Part shown: positions 8,725 to 17,406 of the stretch, piece after piece | Layout: the number at the start of each line of letters is the position of its first letter | How positions within the stretch are numbered: the first letter of the stretch is position 1 | Assembly: GCF_032051675.1 (NCBI RefSeq) | Contig: NZ_CP116968.1 | Span: 2,294,001-2,358,000, forward strand | Source of the DNA: Candidatus Nitrospira neomarina | Lineage (GTDB): Bacteria > Nitrospirota > Nitrospiria > Nitrospirales > UBA8639 | Reading direction: 5' to 3' | DNA: 64,000 nucleotides | The notes under the pieces: generated by a model | Databases searched by the model: none | Told to the model about the DNA's origin: nothing | The model's input: only the letters and a program-made list of their open reading frames with translations | Position numbers and translations under genes: made by a program

Positions 8725-10995
8725 ATGTATTTTAATTTTTTCGGGTTACGGACCAAACCATTTAACACCACCCCGGATCCGGATTTTTTGTATCTCAGCC
8801 CCGGCCACAAACAGGCGTTGGGTTCGCTGATCTATGGAATAAAGGAAAAAAAAGGATTTATTGCCGTCACCGGCCAAGTTGGTCTTGGAAAAACGACGAT
8901 TCTCCGATCGTTTCTGAATCAAAATCCTCAGGCCAATCAGGAAACGGTATATCTCCTCAATCCTAACCTGTCATTTACCAACTTACTCAAGACCCTGCTG
9001 CGTGAACTGGGACACACCCCCATCGAGGGGGACGATGCCGAAGTGTTGGAACAACTGCATTTCGTCCTCATAGACAAATACCGGGAAGGCCGGACCGTGG
9101 TGCTCTTGATTGACGAAGCGCAAAATATGCCGGTGGACACATTAGAACATCTGCGGATGTTGTCAAATTTGGAAACCCCAAAAGACAAGCTCATTCAAAT
9201 TGTGCTCTTGGGTCAACCGGAATTAGATGCCCTTCTCGATCGGTATGAACTCCGGCAGTTACGGCAACGCATCGCCGTACGAGCCATCATTCAACCCCTC
9301 TCCAAGCCGGAAAGTTTTGAATATATCCGGCATCGGTTGGACAAGGCCGGAGGGGAAGGGAAAAAGATTTTTACCAAATCGGCCACAGCCCTAATTGTTC
9401 AGGAAGCCAAGGGAATTCCCCGGCGCCTGAATATTCTCTGTGATAATGCCCTGGTCACCGCCTTTGGGTACAACACAGCCTTGGTGACAGCTAAAATTGC
9501 CAAAGAGGTGATCGGTGACCTGACCGGCCGACCCGCTCACTCGCTCTGGAAATTAGTCCCCCTGATTGGCTTGGCTCTCATCCTTGTCCTTGGACTGGTC
9601 GCGCTCCTGCCCCTGACTGAGTCAAAACTTTCGGATATGTCTTCAATGCCTGGGGCTGGACAACTGGTTAAAGAAACGGAGAATCCGGATCAAGACCTCG
9701 CATCTGATCAAGATCTCCTCAGTGTAGAGGAATATACCCCATCCCCTACTCAAACAGGTCCGACCCTGACGGAAAGAGCACAGACCTTCGTAACGCAATC
9801 AGTATCTGAAGTCTTTGAGAAATTACGAAACCGGGTCAGCTCGAATGCCGAATTAACCACGACTCAACCCCCTGGCAAAACACCTATAAACCCTGACAAC
9901 CAGGAAGACCTCCTACTTGCCGGAATGCCACCGGAAAACTTCCAACATGAGGCACCTCCATTTTCAGATGAGCGAGAGGCACCCTCAACCTCAAAGACCG
10001 TATTGCCTGAAATCCTTCCCCTCCCACAAGAACACTTCGATCTCTCCACGCAGGAAGAGGTTCTAGTGAAGGCTGAAGCAGGCAGTCCGGAAAATGAAGC
10101 GAGCCTTGGTCAGGATGAAACAGCAACACCATTTATCCAGTCAGACCAACATGCACTCCCTGAGCTCTTGATCCAGGAAGAGGGTATAGCGACGGCTGAA
10201 GCAAGTAGTATGTTAGAAGGAAATCCGGTACTTCAGGATGAGGCAAAGACACTATCTGAGAATGTCAGTGAGGACAATCTGCTTGGAATGAGTCCTGAAA
10301 ACCTCAGTGAGCGTGCAGGACAAACCACAGTAGTCGCTGAAAAACAAATCAATCCACCTAGCCAAGATAGCCCTCCTTCGGTCCCTGTCGCACAATCACG
10401 TGTGACATCGCAGGAAAGTCCAAGTAAGCCAGAGGTGGGTTCCCCATCTTCACCCGTCACCAGGATCGTGAAAAAGGGTGACACAATGGCAAAATTATTG
10501 CATGATGTGTATGGGTCGGCTAGTCCATCTAGAGTTCAATTTGTTCTTGAACATAATCGTCACATTACGAGCGTGCGAAGAATGTATCCGGGACAAAAAA
10601 TTATATTTCCGCCCTTAAAAGTGTTCGAGAGCAAAAGAAAGGTGCCTGAGGCAGACGTGACTTTGGTGTCGGTTGAAGATAAGCAATTACCTTCTTCGAA
10701 AAAAATATTTGCCAGCTCTTCCGAGCAAACCAAACCGAATGAAACCAAGGTTGAGGCCAAACGCGAATCCCCCTATGCTGTGGCTACCGTACAAGAGGGC
10801 GATACGCTAGAAAAATTGGTCAAGGTTGTCTATGGGTCGTCTCATCCGAGCTATGTTCAACGTGTTTTGGAGTACAACCCCAAAATACAGAATCCCAAGA
10901 AAATCTTTCCGGGGCAGGACATTGCCTTTCCGAAAATTCCTAAGGATGTGAAAACGCAGACAGACCAGACATCTGAAGCCAATCCATCTGAATAA
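8725..10995 (+). CDS. ExeA/PrsK-type AAA ATPase with membrane helix and two LysM domains
   Basis: 756 residues. The N-terminal 260 residues are an ExeA/GspA-like ATPase: the family opening FGLRTKPFNTTPDPDFLYLS, Walker A GQVGLGKTT (50-58) and Walker B VVLLIDEAQNM (about 128-138). One transmembrane helix follows at about 273-296. A long acidic, Glu/Pro/Ser-rich linker with loosely repeated units (for example GMPPENF and GMSPENLS) leads to two LysM-like modules at about 578-632 and 685-738, each with a KGDT/EGDT start and a YPGQ/FPGQ end. The topology suggests cytosolic ATPase and periplasmic peptidoglycan binding. ExeA/GspA proteins help pass large complexes through the cell wall, and relatives accompany exopolysaccharide systems. 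Here it opens a three-gene operon with a BY-kinase homologue and a Wzz/GumC protein. Confidence 0.85.
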   Translation: MYFNFFGLRTKPFNTTPDPDFLYLSPGHKQALGSLIYGIKEKKGFIAVTGQVGLGKTTILRSFLNQNPQANQETVYLLNPNLSFTNLLKTLLRELGHTPIEGDDAEVLEQLHFVLIDKYREGRTVVLLIDEAQNMPVDTLEHLRMLSNLETPKDKLIQIVLLGQPELDALLDRYELRQLRQRIAVRAIIQPLSKPESFEYIRHRLDKAGGEGKKIFTKSATALIVQEAKGIPRRLNILCDNALVTAFGYNTALVTAKIAKEVIGDLTGRPAHSLWKLVPLIGLALILVLGLVALLPLTESKLSDMSSMPGAGQLVKETENPDQDLASDQDLLSVEEYTPSPTQTGPTLTERAQTFVTQSVSEVFEKLRNRVSSNAELTTTQPPGKTPINPDNQEDLLLAGMPPENFQHEAPPFSDEREAPSTSKTVLPEILPLPQEHFDLSTQEEVLVKAEAGSPENEASLGQDETATPFIQSDQHALPELLIQEEGIATAEASSMLEGNPVLQDEAKTLSENVSEDNLLGMSPENLSERAGQTTVVAEKQINPPSQDSPPSVPVAQSRVTSQESPSKPEVGSPSSPVTRIVKKGDTMAKLLHDVYGSASPSRVQFVLEHNRHITSVRRMYPGQKIIFPPLKVFESKRKVPEADVTLVSVEDKQLPSSKKIFASSSEQTKPNETKVEAKRESPYAVATVQEGDTLEKLVKVVYGSSHPSYVQRVLEYNPKIQNPKKIFPGQDIAFPKIPKDVKTQTDQTSEANPSE

Positions 10996-11056
10996 ACGGT
11001 GAATTAATTTTGCCAAAGTAGCAAAACCTTGAATATTACTGTATGAGAATCGCCAA

Positions 11057-11803
11057 ATGAGTAAAGTATACGAGGCCTTGCAACAGGCCTACGAAAATCA
11101 ACTAGAAGTCATCAAGATCCATCCAATAGAAGAACGCCCACGTTCGCAGCCGGTCGTCGTTTCCAATTTACCTCCCCTAAAAATGCGCCGAGAGATGGTG
11201 CAACTGGAACAACGCCTTGCCGGCCTTCTTCCTGATCCCCAACACAACATTATTCAATTTATCAGTAGCAGAAACCAGGAAGGGGTCTCGACTATTGTTC
11301 AGGAGTACGGAAGAGTCCTGGTTGAAACACAGGGGAAGTCCGTGTTGCTGGTGGATGGAGATTCTCAAAAAATAACACAACATCAATTCTTTGGGATTCC
11401 TCCAAAAATCTCGTTGCAATATATTATGCGTAATGGAGGGGATTTAGATCAGGCCATCACACCTGTTCAACATTCCCGCTTGTTCCTCGCCATGCTTTCT
11501 GGAGACAGTTCAGAAAGCTTGCAACACGAGGTCATCACAAATAAGCGGGATTTGTGGAACCATATACGAAAACAATTCGACATGATTCTCATAGATACCG
11601 CACCGATCGATATCTCTGATGAGGGCTTGGAATTGTGTGCAGCCGCTGATGGGGTGGTGATGGTGGTGGAAGCAGAAAAAACCCGCTCACAAGTCATCTC
11701 AAATCTCCGAGACCGGATTTCGCACAGTGGTGGAAATCTCCTAGGTATAGTCTTCAATAAGCAGCGTTATTACATTCCAAAGTGGGTCTACAGGCGAATA
11801 TGA
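11057..11803 (+). CDS. CpsD/BY-kinase-like ATPase with degenerate P-loop
   Basis: 248 residues resembling the cytoplasmic tyrosine autokinases of exopolysaccharide systems. The opening MSKVYEALQQA is typical of the XrtA-associated kinase group. The Walker A' strand VLLVDGD (about 96-102) and Walker B MILIDTAPI (about 175-183) are present. The Walker A loop reads SSRNQEGVST where active members have a PGEGKST-like loop: the Lys that contacts the phosphates is Val. The C-terminal tail has only three tyrosines (YY and Y) rather than a long cluster. BY-kinases phosphorylate themselves and control the oligomeric state of Wzz/Wzc; with this P-loop the protein may bind nucleotide weakly or act as a structural partner. 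It lies 61 bp after the LysM ATPase gene and 77 bp before the chain-length gene. Confidence 0.8.
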   Translation: MSKVYEALQQAYENQLEVIKIHPIEERPRSQPVVVSNLPPLKMRREMVQLEQRLAGLLPDPQHNIIQFISSRNQEGVSTIVQEYGRVLVETQGKSVLLVDGDSQKITQHQFFGIPPKISLQYIMRNGGDLDQAITPVQHSRLFLAMLSGDSSESLQHEVITNKRDLWNHIRKQFDMILIDTAPIDISDEGLELCAAADGVVMVVEAEKTRSQVISNLRDRISHSGGNLLGIVFNKQRYYIPKWVYRRI

Positions 11804-11880
11804 CCTTACCATTGAGTCAACTGGTAATTGAACGTCTATCTCCTCCCAGATAATCAAAGAAAAATTTAGCGTCCATTATA

Positions 11881-13368
11881 GTGAACATGAGCAATCTTCC
11901 CTCCCAACCAACCCGCCTCAATCAAGAAAGTGGGTTTTTTAGTCTACGGGATATCCTCACGATTCTATTCAAACACCAGTGGGAAATCATCGCGATCTTC
12001 GTATTTTGTACAATGCTTTCCTACATTGTTCCGATGAAGATGACACCGATTTATCGAGCAGAATCAAGTCTTATGGTGAAAATAGGAAGAGAGCACATGT
12101 ACAATGCGGAAGTAGGAGACCATTCCCCGAAAATGGCTTTTGATCTCCAAGCAGTTGTTGAGCCTGAAATTAAAATTCTCACCAGTCGAGATCTCATCAA
12201 AAAGGTTGTGGAGACCATTGGGGTTAAAAGTTTATATCCCGAAATTTTTGAAATGGATAAATTAACCATTTCGCCTCTTGAGGTTGCATTAACGTACTTC
12301 CCGGGAAATCTATCTGTAGATAGACCAGGAAAATCGAATGTGATTGTGGTTGGCTTTGAGCACCAAAATCCCCAGGTAGCTGCACAGGTGGTGAATTTAC
12401 TCGGTGATTTTTTGAAAGAAAAGCATCTTGCCATTTTCAGTAATCCGCAGACCTCCTTTTTGGAAGAGCAGGTGCAAACACTTCGTAAAAATTTGGAACA
12501 ATCCGAAACCGCTCTGCAAGAATTCAAGAGAGAGCATGGGATTTCTTCCATATTAGATCAACGAAATCTCCTCTTTGACCAACGGCAAACGATAGACAGT
12601 AGATCAAAAGCTAATGAGGACCAAGTCCAGGGCTTAAGCTCAAAAATAAACTCCTTAAAAAGGCAGTTACACGATATTCCTCAATACATTCCTATTTCGA
12701 CTGAAACCGAAAGCGAACACCCGACCATCAATGCCACACGAAACGAGTTGCTGGCTCTCAGGCGAAAAGAACAACAACTTTTAGGAAAATATCAGGAAAG
12801 CAGTCGAATGGTTACTGATGTTCGGGAGGAAATAGCTCTAATTCAGACATTAATTAATAAACAAGAAGCCCAAGCCAAAGAGCAGATAAAAACAGTCAGA
12901 AACCCTGTCTACCAAGACATTCAGCTAGAGCTTTTGAGTTCAGAATCTGAGTTAACTTCGCTCAAGACCAAGCAAGGAGTCTTTTTGGGACAAATTGTAG
13001 AAATTGATAGTCACATTTCACGACTCAATCAATTAGAAAAACAGTTTGACGGACTCCAACGTGAGGTCAACAAAGATAAAGAAAATTTAAAAATTTATGT
13101 GGAAAAACTTGAAATGGCAAATATCTCCACAGAGATGGATAAGAAGCAACTTGCAAATGTGAGCGTGATACAATCCGCCTCACCACCAATTTCACCGATT
13201 AAACCGAAAAAGTCTCTCATCTTGTACTTCGGTATCGCTTTTGGGTTGCTAAGTGGAGTGGCTTGGGCATTTGTGTCGGAATTCTTCAAGGGCGGATACA
13301 CAAGACCAGAACAACTCTCGCTTGAGCAGGGAATCCCTGTCCTTGCCAGCATTAATTATAAAAAGTAA
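11881..13368 (+). CDS. Wzz/GumC-type polysaccharide chain-length determinant
   Basis: 495 residues. A first membrane helix (about 33-53) follows the short cytosolic segment SLRDILTILFKHQWEI, then comes the Wzz periplasmic start MTPIYRAESSLMVKIGRE. The central part (about 195-410) is a long Gln/Glu/Lys-rich coiled coil, and a Pro-rich segment (SPPISPIKPKKS) precedes the second helix (about 440-465). This is the polysaccharide co-polymerase architecture: the protein oligomerises in the inner membrane and sets polymer length with the Wzy polymerase. There is no fused kinase; the separate BY-kinase homologue sits immediately upstream, as in split CapA/CapB-type systems. The frame opens at GTG 11881, and ATG 11887 is an equally good start. 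Confidence 0.85.
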   Translation: MNMSNLPSQPTRLNQESGFFSLRDILTILFKHQWEIIAIFVFCTMLSYIVPMKMTPIYRAESSLMVKIGREHMYNAEVGDHSPKMAFDLQAVVEPEIKILTSRDLIKKVVETIGVKSLYPEIFEMDKLTISPLEVALTYFPGNLSVDRPGKSNVIVVGFEHQNPQVAAQVVNLLGDFLKEKHLAIFSNPQTSFLEEQVQTLRKNLEQSETALQEFKREHGISSILDQRNLLFDQRQTIDSRSKANEDQVQGLSSKINSLKRQLHDIPQYIPISTETESEHPTINATRNELLALRRKEQQLLGKYQESSRMVTDVREEIALIQTLINKQEAQAKEQIKTVRNPVYQDIQLELLSSESELTSLKTKQGVFLGQIVEIDSHISRLNQLEKQFDGLQREVNKDKENLKIYVEKLEMANISTEMDKKQLANVSVIQSASPPISPIKPKKSLILYFGIAFGLLSGVAWAFVSEFFKGGYTRPEQLSLEQGIPVLASINYKK

Positions 13369-13519
13369 GAAAAGTGAATTAAGAACTAGGCCAGGAGATT
13401 AAGAAGAAGAAACCAGAGACGTGTTAGCCTATGGTCCCAAACGATAACATGTCGATGGGTAAAGGTCCCAAGTTTCTTCTCTGCCGCATTCTCTGGACAG
13501 TTGCCTTCAAATATTATGG

Positions 13520-14287
13520 CTAATTTTTATGTATAAAATGTCCAATATATTGCTTCCCCAAATACCATATGAATTTAGGGTTGGTCGTAGCGTATCGCTT
13601 CCATAAACGTTGAGGTTCAGAAATTAACCTAAAAAACCATTCCATTCCTATTGCACGTATCCACTCCGCGGCCATAGGTTTCTCACCACTGAGAAAATCA
13701 AAGACAGCACCAACTCCTACAAGGGTAACATTCAGGTGCTTCACATTAGCGGCCATCCAACGCTCCTGTTTAGGGCATCCTAATCCAACAAAAAGCAATT
13801 GCGTACCTGATTCATTTATGAGCCTTATGTCATCAGCAACCTCAAACTCTGTCAAGGCTCTAAACGGTGGTGAAATCATGCATCCTATTTTTATGCCGGG
13901 ATAATCCCGATTGAGAGTTTCCCGTATACGTGCCAAGGCCGTTTCCGTTCCACCATAGAAACCAATCACAGCGTTTTTGGAATCAGCATACTTTAAAATT
14001 TCTTCGGTCAGATCCGCGCCACGAATTTGCTCGACAGATTCATGGCCCAAGAGCTTGAGTGCCAGGGCTATTGGCTTCCCGTCTGGCACAACTAGATCAG
14101 CATTTTTAACTACATCTGCAAATGTGGCATTATCCAGACATTCCATGCACATATGCACATTGGAAACGCAAATGTAGCGACCCTTTGCTTCGTTTATCCA
14201 CTTGAAAACTAGCGAGCTTGTATCATCAAAGGTACCAGTATCAACCCACATTGCAATCACTCTCTGGCGGATAAAGGAACTACCCAT
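13520..14287 (-). CDS. WecG/TagA/CpsF-family glycosyltransferase
   Basis: 255 residues with the full GT26 signature: VSNVHMCMECL near the N-terminus, the acceptor-side VVPDGKPIALALKLLG, FLFVGLG-type motif LLFVGLGCPKQERWM, GVGAVFDFLSGEKPMA and AEWIRAIGMEWFFRLISEPQRLWKRY. Family members (WecG, TagA) add the second sugar, often ManNAc or its uronate, to undecaprenyl-diphosphate-linked sugar at the inner membrane. The gene converges with the chain-length gene and is transcribed towards it. The donor sugar cannot be deduced from sequence. Confidence 0.9.
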   Translation of the reverse strand: MGSSFIRQRVIAMWVDTGTFDDTSSLVFKWINEAKGRYICVSNVHMCMECLDNATFADVVKNADLVVPDGKPIALALKLLGHESVEQIRGADLTEEILKYADSKNAVIGFYGGTETALARIRETLNRDYPGIKIGCMISPPFRALTEFEVADDIRLINESGTQLLFVGLGCPKQERWMAANVKHLNVTLVGVGAVFDFLSGEKPMAAEWIRAIGMEWFFRLISEPQRLWKRYATTNPKFIWYLGKQYIGHFIHKN

Positions 14288-14411
14288 AAAAATTTCCCAT
14301 GCAACTTGTTAGCGACGGGGGTAAACTCATCAACGCTCTAACCTTTCTTCGTTGAAAACCTCCCTACTGGCGAAGGGCCCTTTATTTGCAAAAAGAGTTA
14401 GGAAACTAATC

Positions 14412-15248
14412 ATGACACAATTCATACACATTTTGGCAAGAACTCCATTTTTAGGGCGTTTTGTGATCTTCTTATTTCGTATCAAGATAGCGTCCACCTA
14501 TCTTTTGGGGGAACTGAACAAAGTGCTTCGCTGGCTGTATGGATCCAGGGAAACCACCAATCTAACCTATGACTTAACGGAATTGAATAAGAAGCATCTT
14601 GTGTCTTTCCTTGCAAATGTTACACAAAAAAGTTTCGATGAACTGATGGGCTATGTAAATGAAATTGAACAAGATACACATCTTAAGTCTCATATTGAAA
14701 ATCAAACGGCTAAAAGTTCTTGGTCTATCATCGCAGACAAAGAGGCTCGATACGGTCGCAGAGTTGGCTGGTATGCATTGATTAGGGCCTTTCGTCCGCA
14801 AGTCGTTATCGAAACTGGGATTGATAAAGGACTTGGCTCGTGTGTAATCACTGCAGCATTAATGAAAAATTGCAAAGAGGGGCTCCCCGGATTTTATTAC
14901 GGCACTGACATAAATCCTAAGGCAGGATACTTGTTGTCAGGTGAGTATAAAAAATATGGAGAAATCTTGATCGGAGACTCAATCGAGAGTCTTAATACCT
15001 TTAGCAAACCCATTGATCTATTCATAAATGACAGCGCCCATTCTGCGGAATATGAATTGAGGGAATACCACACAATCCAGAATAAACTGACTCAAAATGC
15101 GTTTATACTTGGTGACAACTCTCATTGCACCGATAAGTTATTTCAATTTTCGCGAATGACCGGACGAAACTACCTTTTCTTTCAGGAAGTTCCCAAGGAT
15201 CATTGGTATCCCGGCGCAGGGATTGGAGTGGCGTTCAAAGCTTTTTGA
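14412..15248 (+). CDS. SAM-dependent methyltransferase (Methyltransf_24-like)
   Basis: 278 residues from the ATG at 14412, which has AGTTAGGA about 8 bases upstream; a TTG at 14352 would add 20 residues. A hydrophobic N-terminal segment (FIHILARTPFLGRFVIFLF) may be amphipathic. The methyltransferase core begins near VVIETGIDKGLGSCVIT, the glycine-rich SAM site, followed by FYYGTDINPKAG (acidic residue binding ribose), LIGDSIESL and the catalytic-domain strand IDLFINDSAHSAEYELRE. It resembles methyltransferases in polysaccharide clusters that act on sugar hydroxyls, but the substrate is unknown. It is an isolated plus-strand gene among minus-strand transferases. Confidence 0.75.
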   Translation: MTQFIHILARTPFLGRFVIFLFRIKIASTYLLGELNKVLRWLYGSRETTNLTYDLTELNKKHLVSFLANVTQKSFDELMGYVNEIEQDTHLKSHIENQTAKSSWSIIADKEARYGRRVGWYALIRAFRPQVVIETGIDKGLGSCVITAALMKNCKEGLPGFYYGTDINPKAGYLLSGEYKKYGEILIGDSIESLNTFSKPIDLFINDSAHSAEYELREYHTIQNKLTQNAFILGDNSHCTDKLFQFSRMTGRNYLFFQEVPKDHWYPGAGIGVAFKAF

Positions 15249-15275
15249 ATACCTCACCCTAAAATCCGAGTTAAA

Positions 15276-16454
15276 TTATTGGACTATTACCTGCATATAG
15301 ATGCTTAGCAGCTGAGCATAGTTTACTTCAGGAGAAAATTTCTCCACGTATCTATTGCGAGCATTTCTCCCCATACGCCGACACTCTCCGGGCCGTTCCA
15401 GCAACCAACAAGCCTTGAGTGCAAGATCCCTAGCATCACCAGGCTCAAAAAATAGCCCGGTTATCCCATCTTCAATAATTTCTCCCATGCTTCCCAATTT
15501 CGATGCCAGCACCGGCAGCCCATGCGCAAATGCCTCCACAATGACCATTGGGAAACCTTCATACCATTCAGAGGGTACAACCAGGAAGAGAGCCTGGTTC
15601 ATCAAGGAACGGATATTATCCTGCTCCTGAAAGCCAAGACCCACAATATTGGCCTGCTCTGGCATCTCAGCTTCAAGAGGACCGCAGCCGGCTACCTTGA
15701 GGTCATAAGGAGTGTCCAAGGTGGTCCATGCTTTAAAAAGAGTTCTGAGTCCTTTTTCCGGACTGAGCCGTCCAACAAAAAGAGCAAATGGTTCACGAGT
15801 TTTCCAATCATCCCGGTTCTTAGGATCAGTAGAGGGTCGTGGATCGACTATGAAGTTGGGCTTCACACTAATCTGGTCTTCAGAAAAGCCGGCCTGAGTG
15901 AATTTTGATTTTGAAAATTCTGTGCATGCAATAAAGTGATTCACTTTTTTCGCCCAGGTTCCTAATCGCCGGTGGGTTGAAACCATATGGGCAACAGCCA
16001 AACTGCCCAGTTTTGAATTACGATAACAGCCATAAACCGCAGCCTGGTAGGGTGAACCCGTAATACATAGTTCACAAATATTTCCATCTCGCATGAGCAA
16101 AGCACCAGGGCAAATGAGTCGATAATTATGGAGGGTCTGCACAACGGCAACACCTTCATCGGCACAAGCATCGTAAATTGATGGACTCAACTGCGGAAAG
16201 AAATTGTGAACATGAACAAGCTCGGGGCGAAAGAAGTTTATTGCCTCTCGCAGCTTTGCGCGCCCAATCCTAGAGTAAGTTGCTGTGAAAGCAGTTTTGA
16301 TCTGCGTGAGAACCCCATTGGGAAGATCCCTATTATCAACAAGCAAAAGTTCAACATCATGACCATGTTGTGTTAATAGAGCATGCTCAGCTTCGACGAC
16401 ATTATCTTCGCCACCGGCCTGCTGATAACGATTATGAACAATCAGGATTCTCAT
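15276..16454 (-). CDS. Glycosyltransferase family 4 (GT-B fold)
   Basis: 392 residues. The N-terminal Rossmann half opens with MRILIVHNRYQQAGGEDNVV and contains LVHVHNFFPQLSP. The C-terminal half has FALFVGRLSPEKGLRTLFKAW, LKVAGCGPLE and the donor-binding segment SEWYEGFPMVIVEAFAHGLPVLAS, the E-x7-E motif of retaining GT4 enzymes. It is probably cytosolic, transferring a nucleotide sugar to the growing lipid-linked repeat unit. It is the last gene of the leftward run of transferases. The linkage and sugar are not predictable. Confidence 0.9.
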   Translation of the reverse strand: MRILIVHNRYQQAGGEDNVVEAEHALLTQHGHDVELLLVDNRDLPNGVLTQIKTAFTATYSRIGRAKLREAINFFRPELVHVHNFFPQLSPSIYDACADEGVAVVQTLHNYRLICPGALLMRDGNICELCITGSPYQAAVYGCYRNSKLGSLAVAHMVSTHRRLGTWAKKVNHFIACTEFSKSKFTQAGFSEDQISVKPNFIVDPRPSTDPKNRDDWKTREPFALFVGRLSPEKGLRTLFKAWTTLDTPYDLKVAGCGPLEAEMPEQANIVGLGFQEQDNIRSLMNQALFLVVPSEWYEGFPMVIVEAFAHGLPVLASKLGSMGEIIEDGITGLFFEPGDARDLALKACWLLERPGECRRMGRNARNRYVEKFSPEVNYAQLLSIYMQVIVQ

Positions 16455-16664
16455 ACGAAATTCTTATTAATGAAACAATATTTCTGCTGCATGGTTCCTA
16501 TCAATAAAAAATACCGTTAGTACTGTTTTTATTTTTTCGATATGCATGTAGGGCAATCAGTGTAAGCTTACCGGCTCGGACGATGCGACCATTTTTCTCC
16601 TAGCCCGGCTCTAAGCACGAACCAACACCCGGAAGACGGCTTATTTTTTGAAATCCTAATGGTT

Positions 16665-17354
16665 TTACTCTTTGGTTGCCACCCACTGGACGCCACCACT
16701 TAATAGATTCGGCCAGAAATTATGCACCACACCGAAACGACCATAGCCGACTTTTTTAACCATCTTAAAACCGAACTTCTCTAGCAGCAAGCGCAGGGAT
16801 CGAAAAGTAAAATAGTGAAAATGCCCGCCATCAAAAAGAATATCACTTCCCAGCCCTTCATTCATTTGGGATGTCGACGGAAAGCGGCCTGCCATAAGCA
16901 GAACTCGCTTCTTGAGAAAAGCGATGTTGGGTGTGTTGATTACCAGTAACCCACCCGGTCTTAGCACCCGGTGCATCTCCTCTGCCGCTTTGTAGACATC
17001 TGGTATATGCTCGATGGTATCGGCTGAAACGACACGATCGATGGAATTTGATGCAAGCTGAGATAAATCCTCCGCCGTCCCCTGAATCGGCAGGAAACAA
17101 AAATCTGCAAGGTTTATTTCTGCATGCGCGAGTCTGTGCTGGGAGTACTCCAAACCAATCAACTTATTAAAACGATGTCTGAACTGATATAAAAGATAAC
17201 CAGAGCCGCACCCAATATCGAGAATGGCTTCCCCCTTTCCTTCGATCGCCGTGATGGCTTCAAGTCGATTCTTGGGCCAGCTACCAAGGGAAACATCGCG
17301 GAAGTTTTCTTTTTGGAGGGATAAATGATAAAACTGATCATACTTGTCTTTCAT
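16665..17354 (-). CDS. Class I SAM methyltransferase (Methyltransf_11-like)
   Basis: 229 residues with a clear SAM-binding motif I ILDIGCGSGYLLYQF, motif II acidic residue in LIGLEYSQHRL, RVVSADTIEHIPDVYKAAEEMHRVLRPGGLLVINTPN as motifs post-II and III. The pattern is that of small-molecule or sugar methyltransferases found in polysaccharide clusters. The N-terminus (MKDKYDQFYHLSLQKENF) is usual for this group. Likely partners are the flanking glycosyltransferases, so methylation of the repeat unit or capping of the chain is reasonable inference only. Confidence 0.82.
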   Translation of the reverse strand: MKDKYDQFYHLSLQKENFRDVSLGSWPKNRLEAITAIEGKGEAILDIGCGSGYLLYQFRHRFNKLIGLEYSQHRLAHAEINLADFCFLPIQGTAEDLSQLASNSIDRVVSADTIEHIPDVYKAAEEMHRVLRPGGLLVINTPNIAFLKKRVLLMAGRFPSTSQMNEGLGSDILFDGGHFHYFTFRSLRLLLEKFGFKMVKKVGYGRFGVVHNFWPNLLSGGVQWVATKE

Positions 17355-17406
17355 ATGCGCTTCTTATCTATCCTAAAAATGGGTCAGCACCAGCTACGGT
17401 AACCAT

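Noticed and set aside
8725-11803. PEP-CTERM/exosortase-type system suggested by the PrsK-like ATPase and XrtA-like kinase homologue
   Set aside because: No exosortase, PEP-CTERM protein or PrsR-type regulator is in the window, so the link is only by resemblance.
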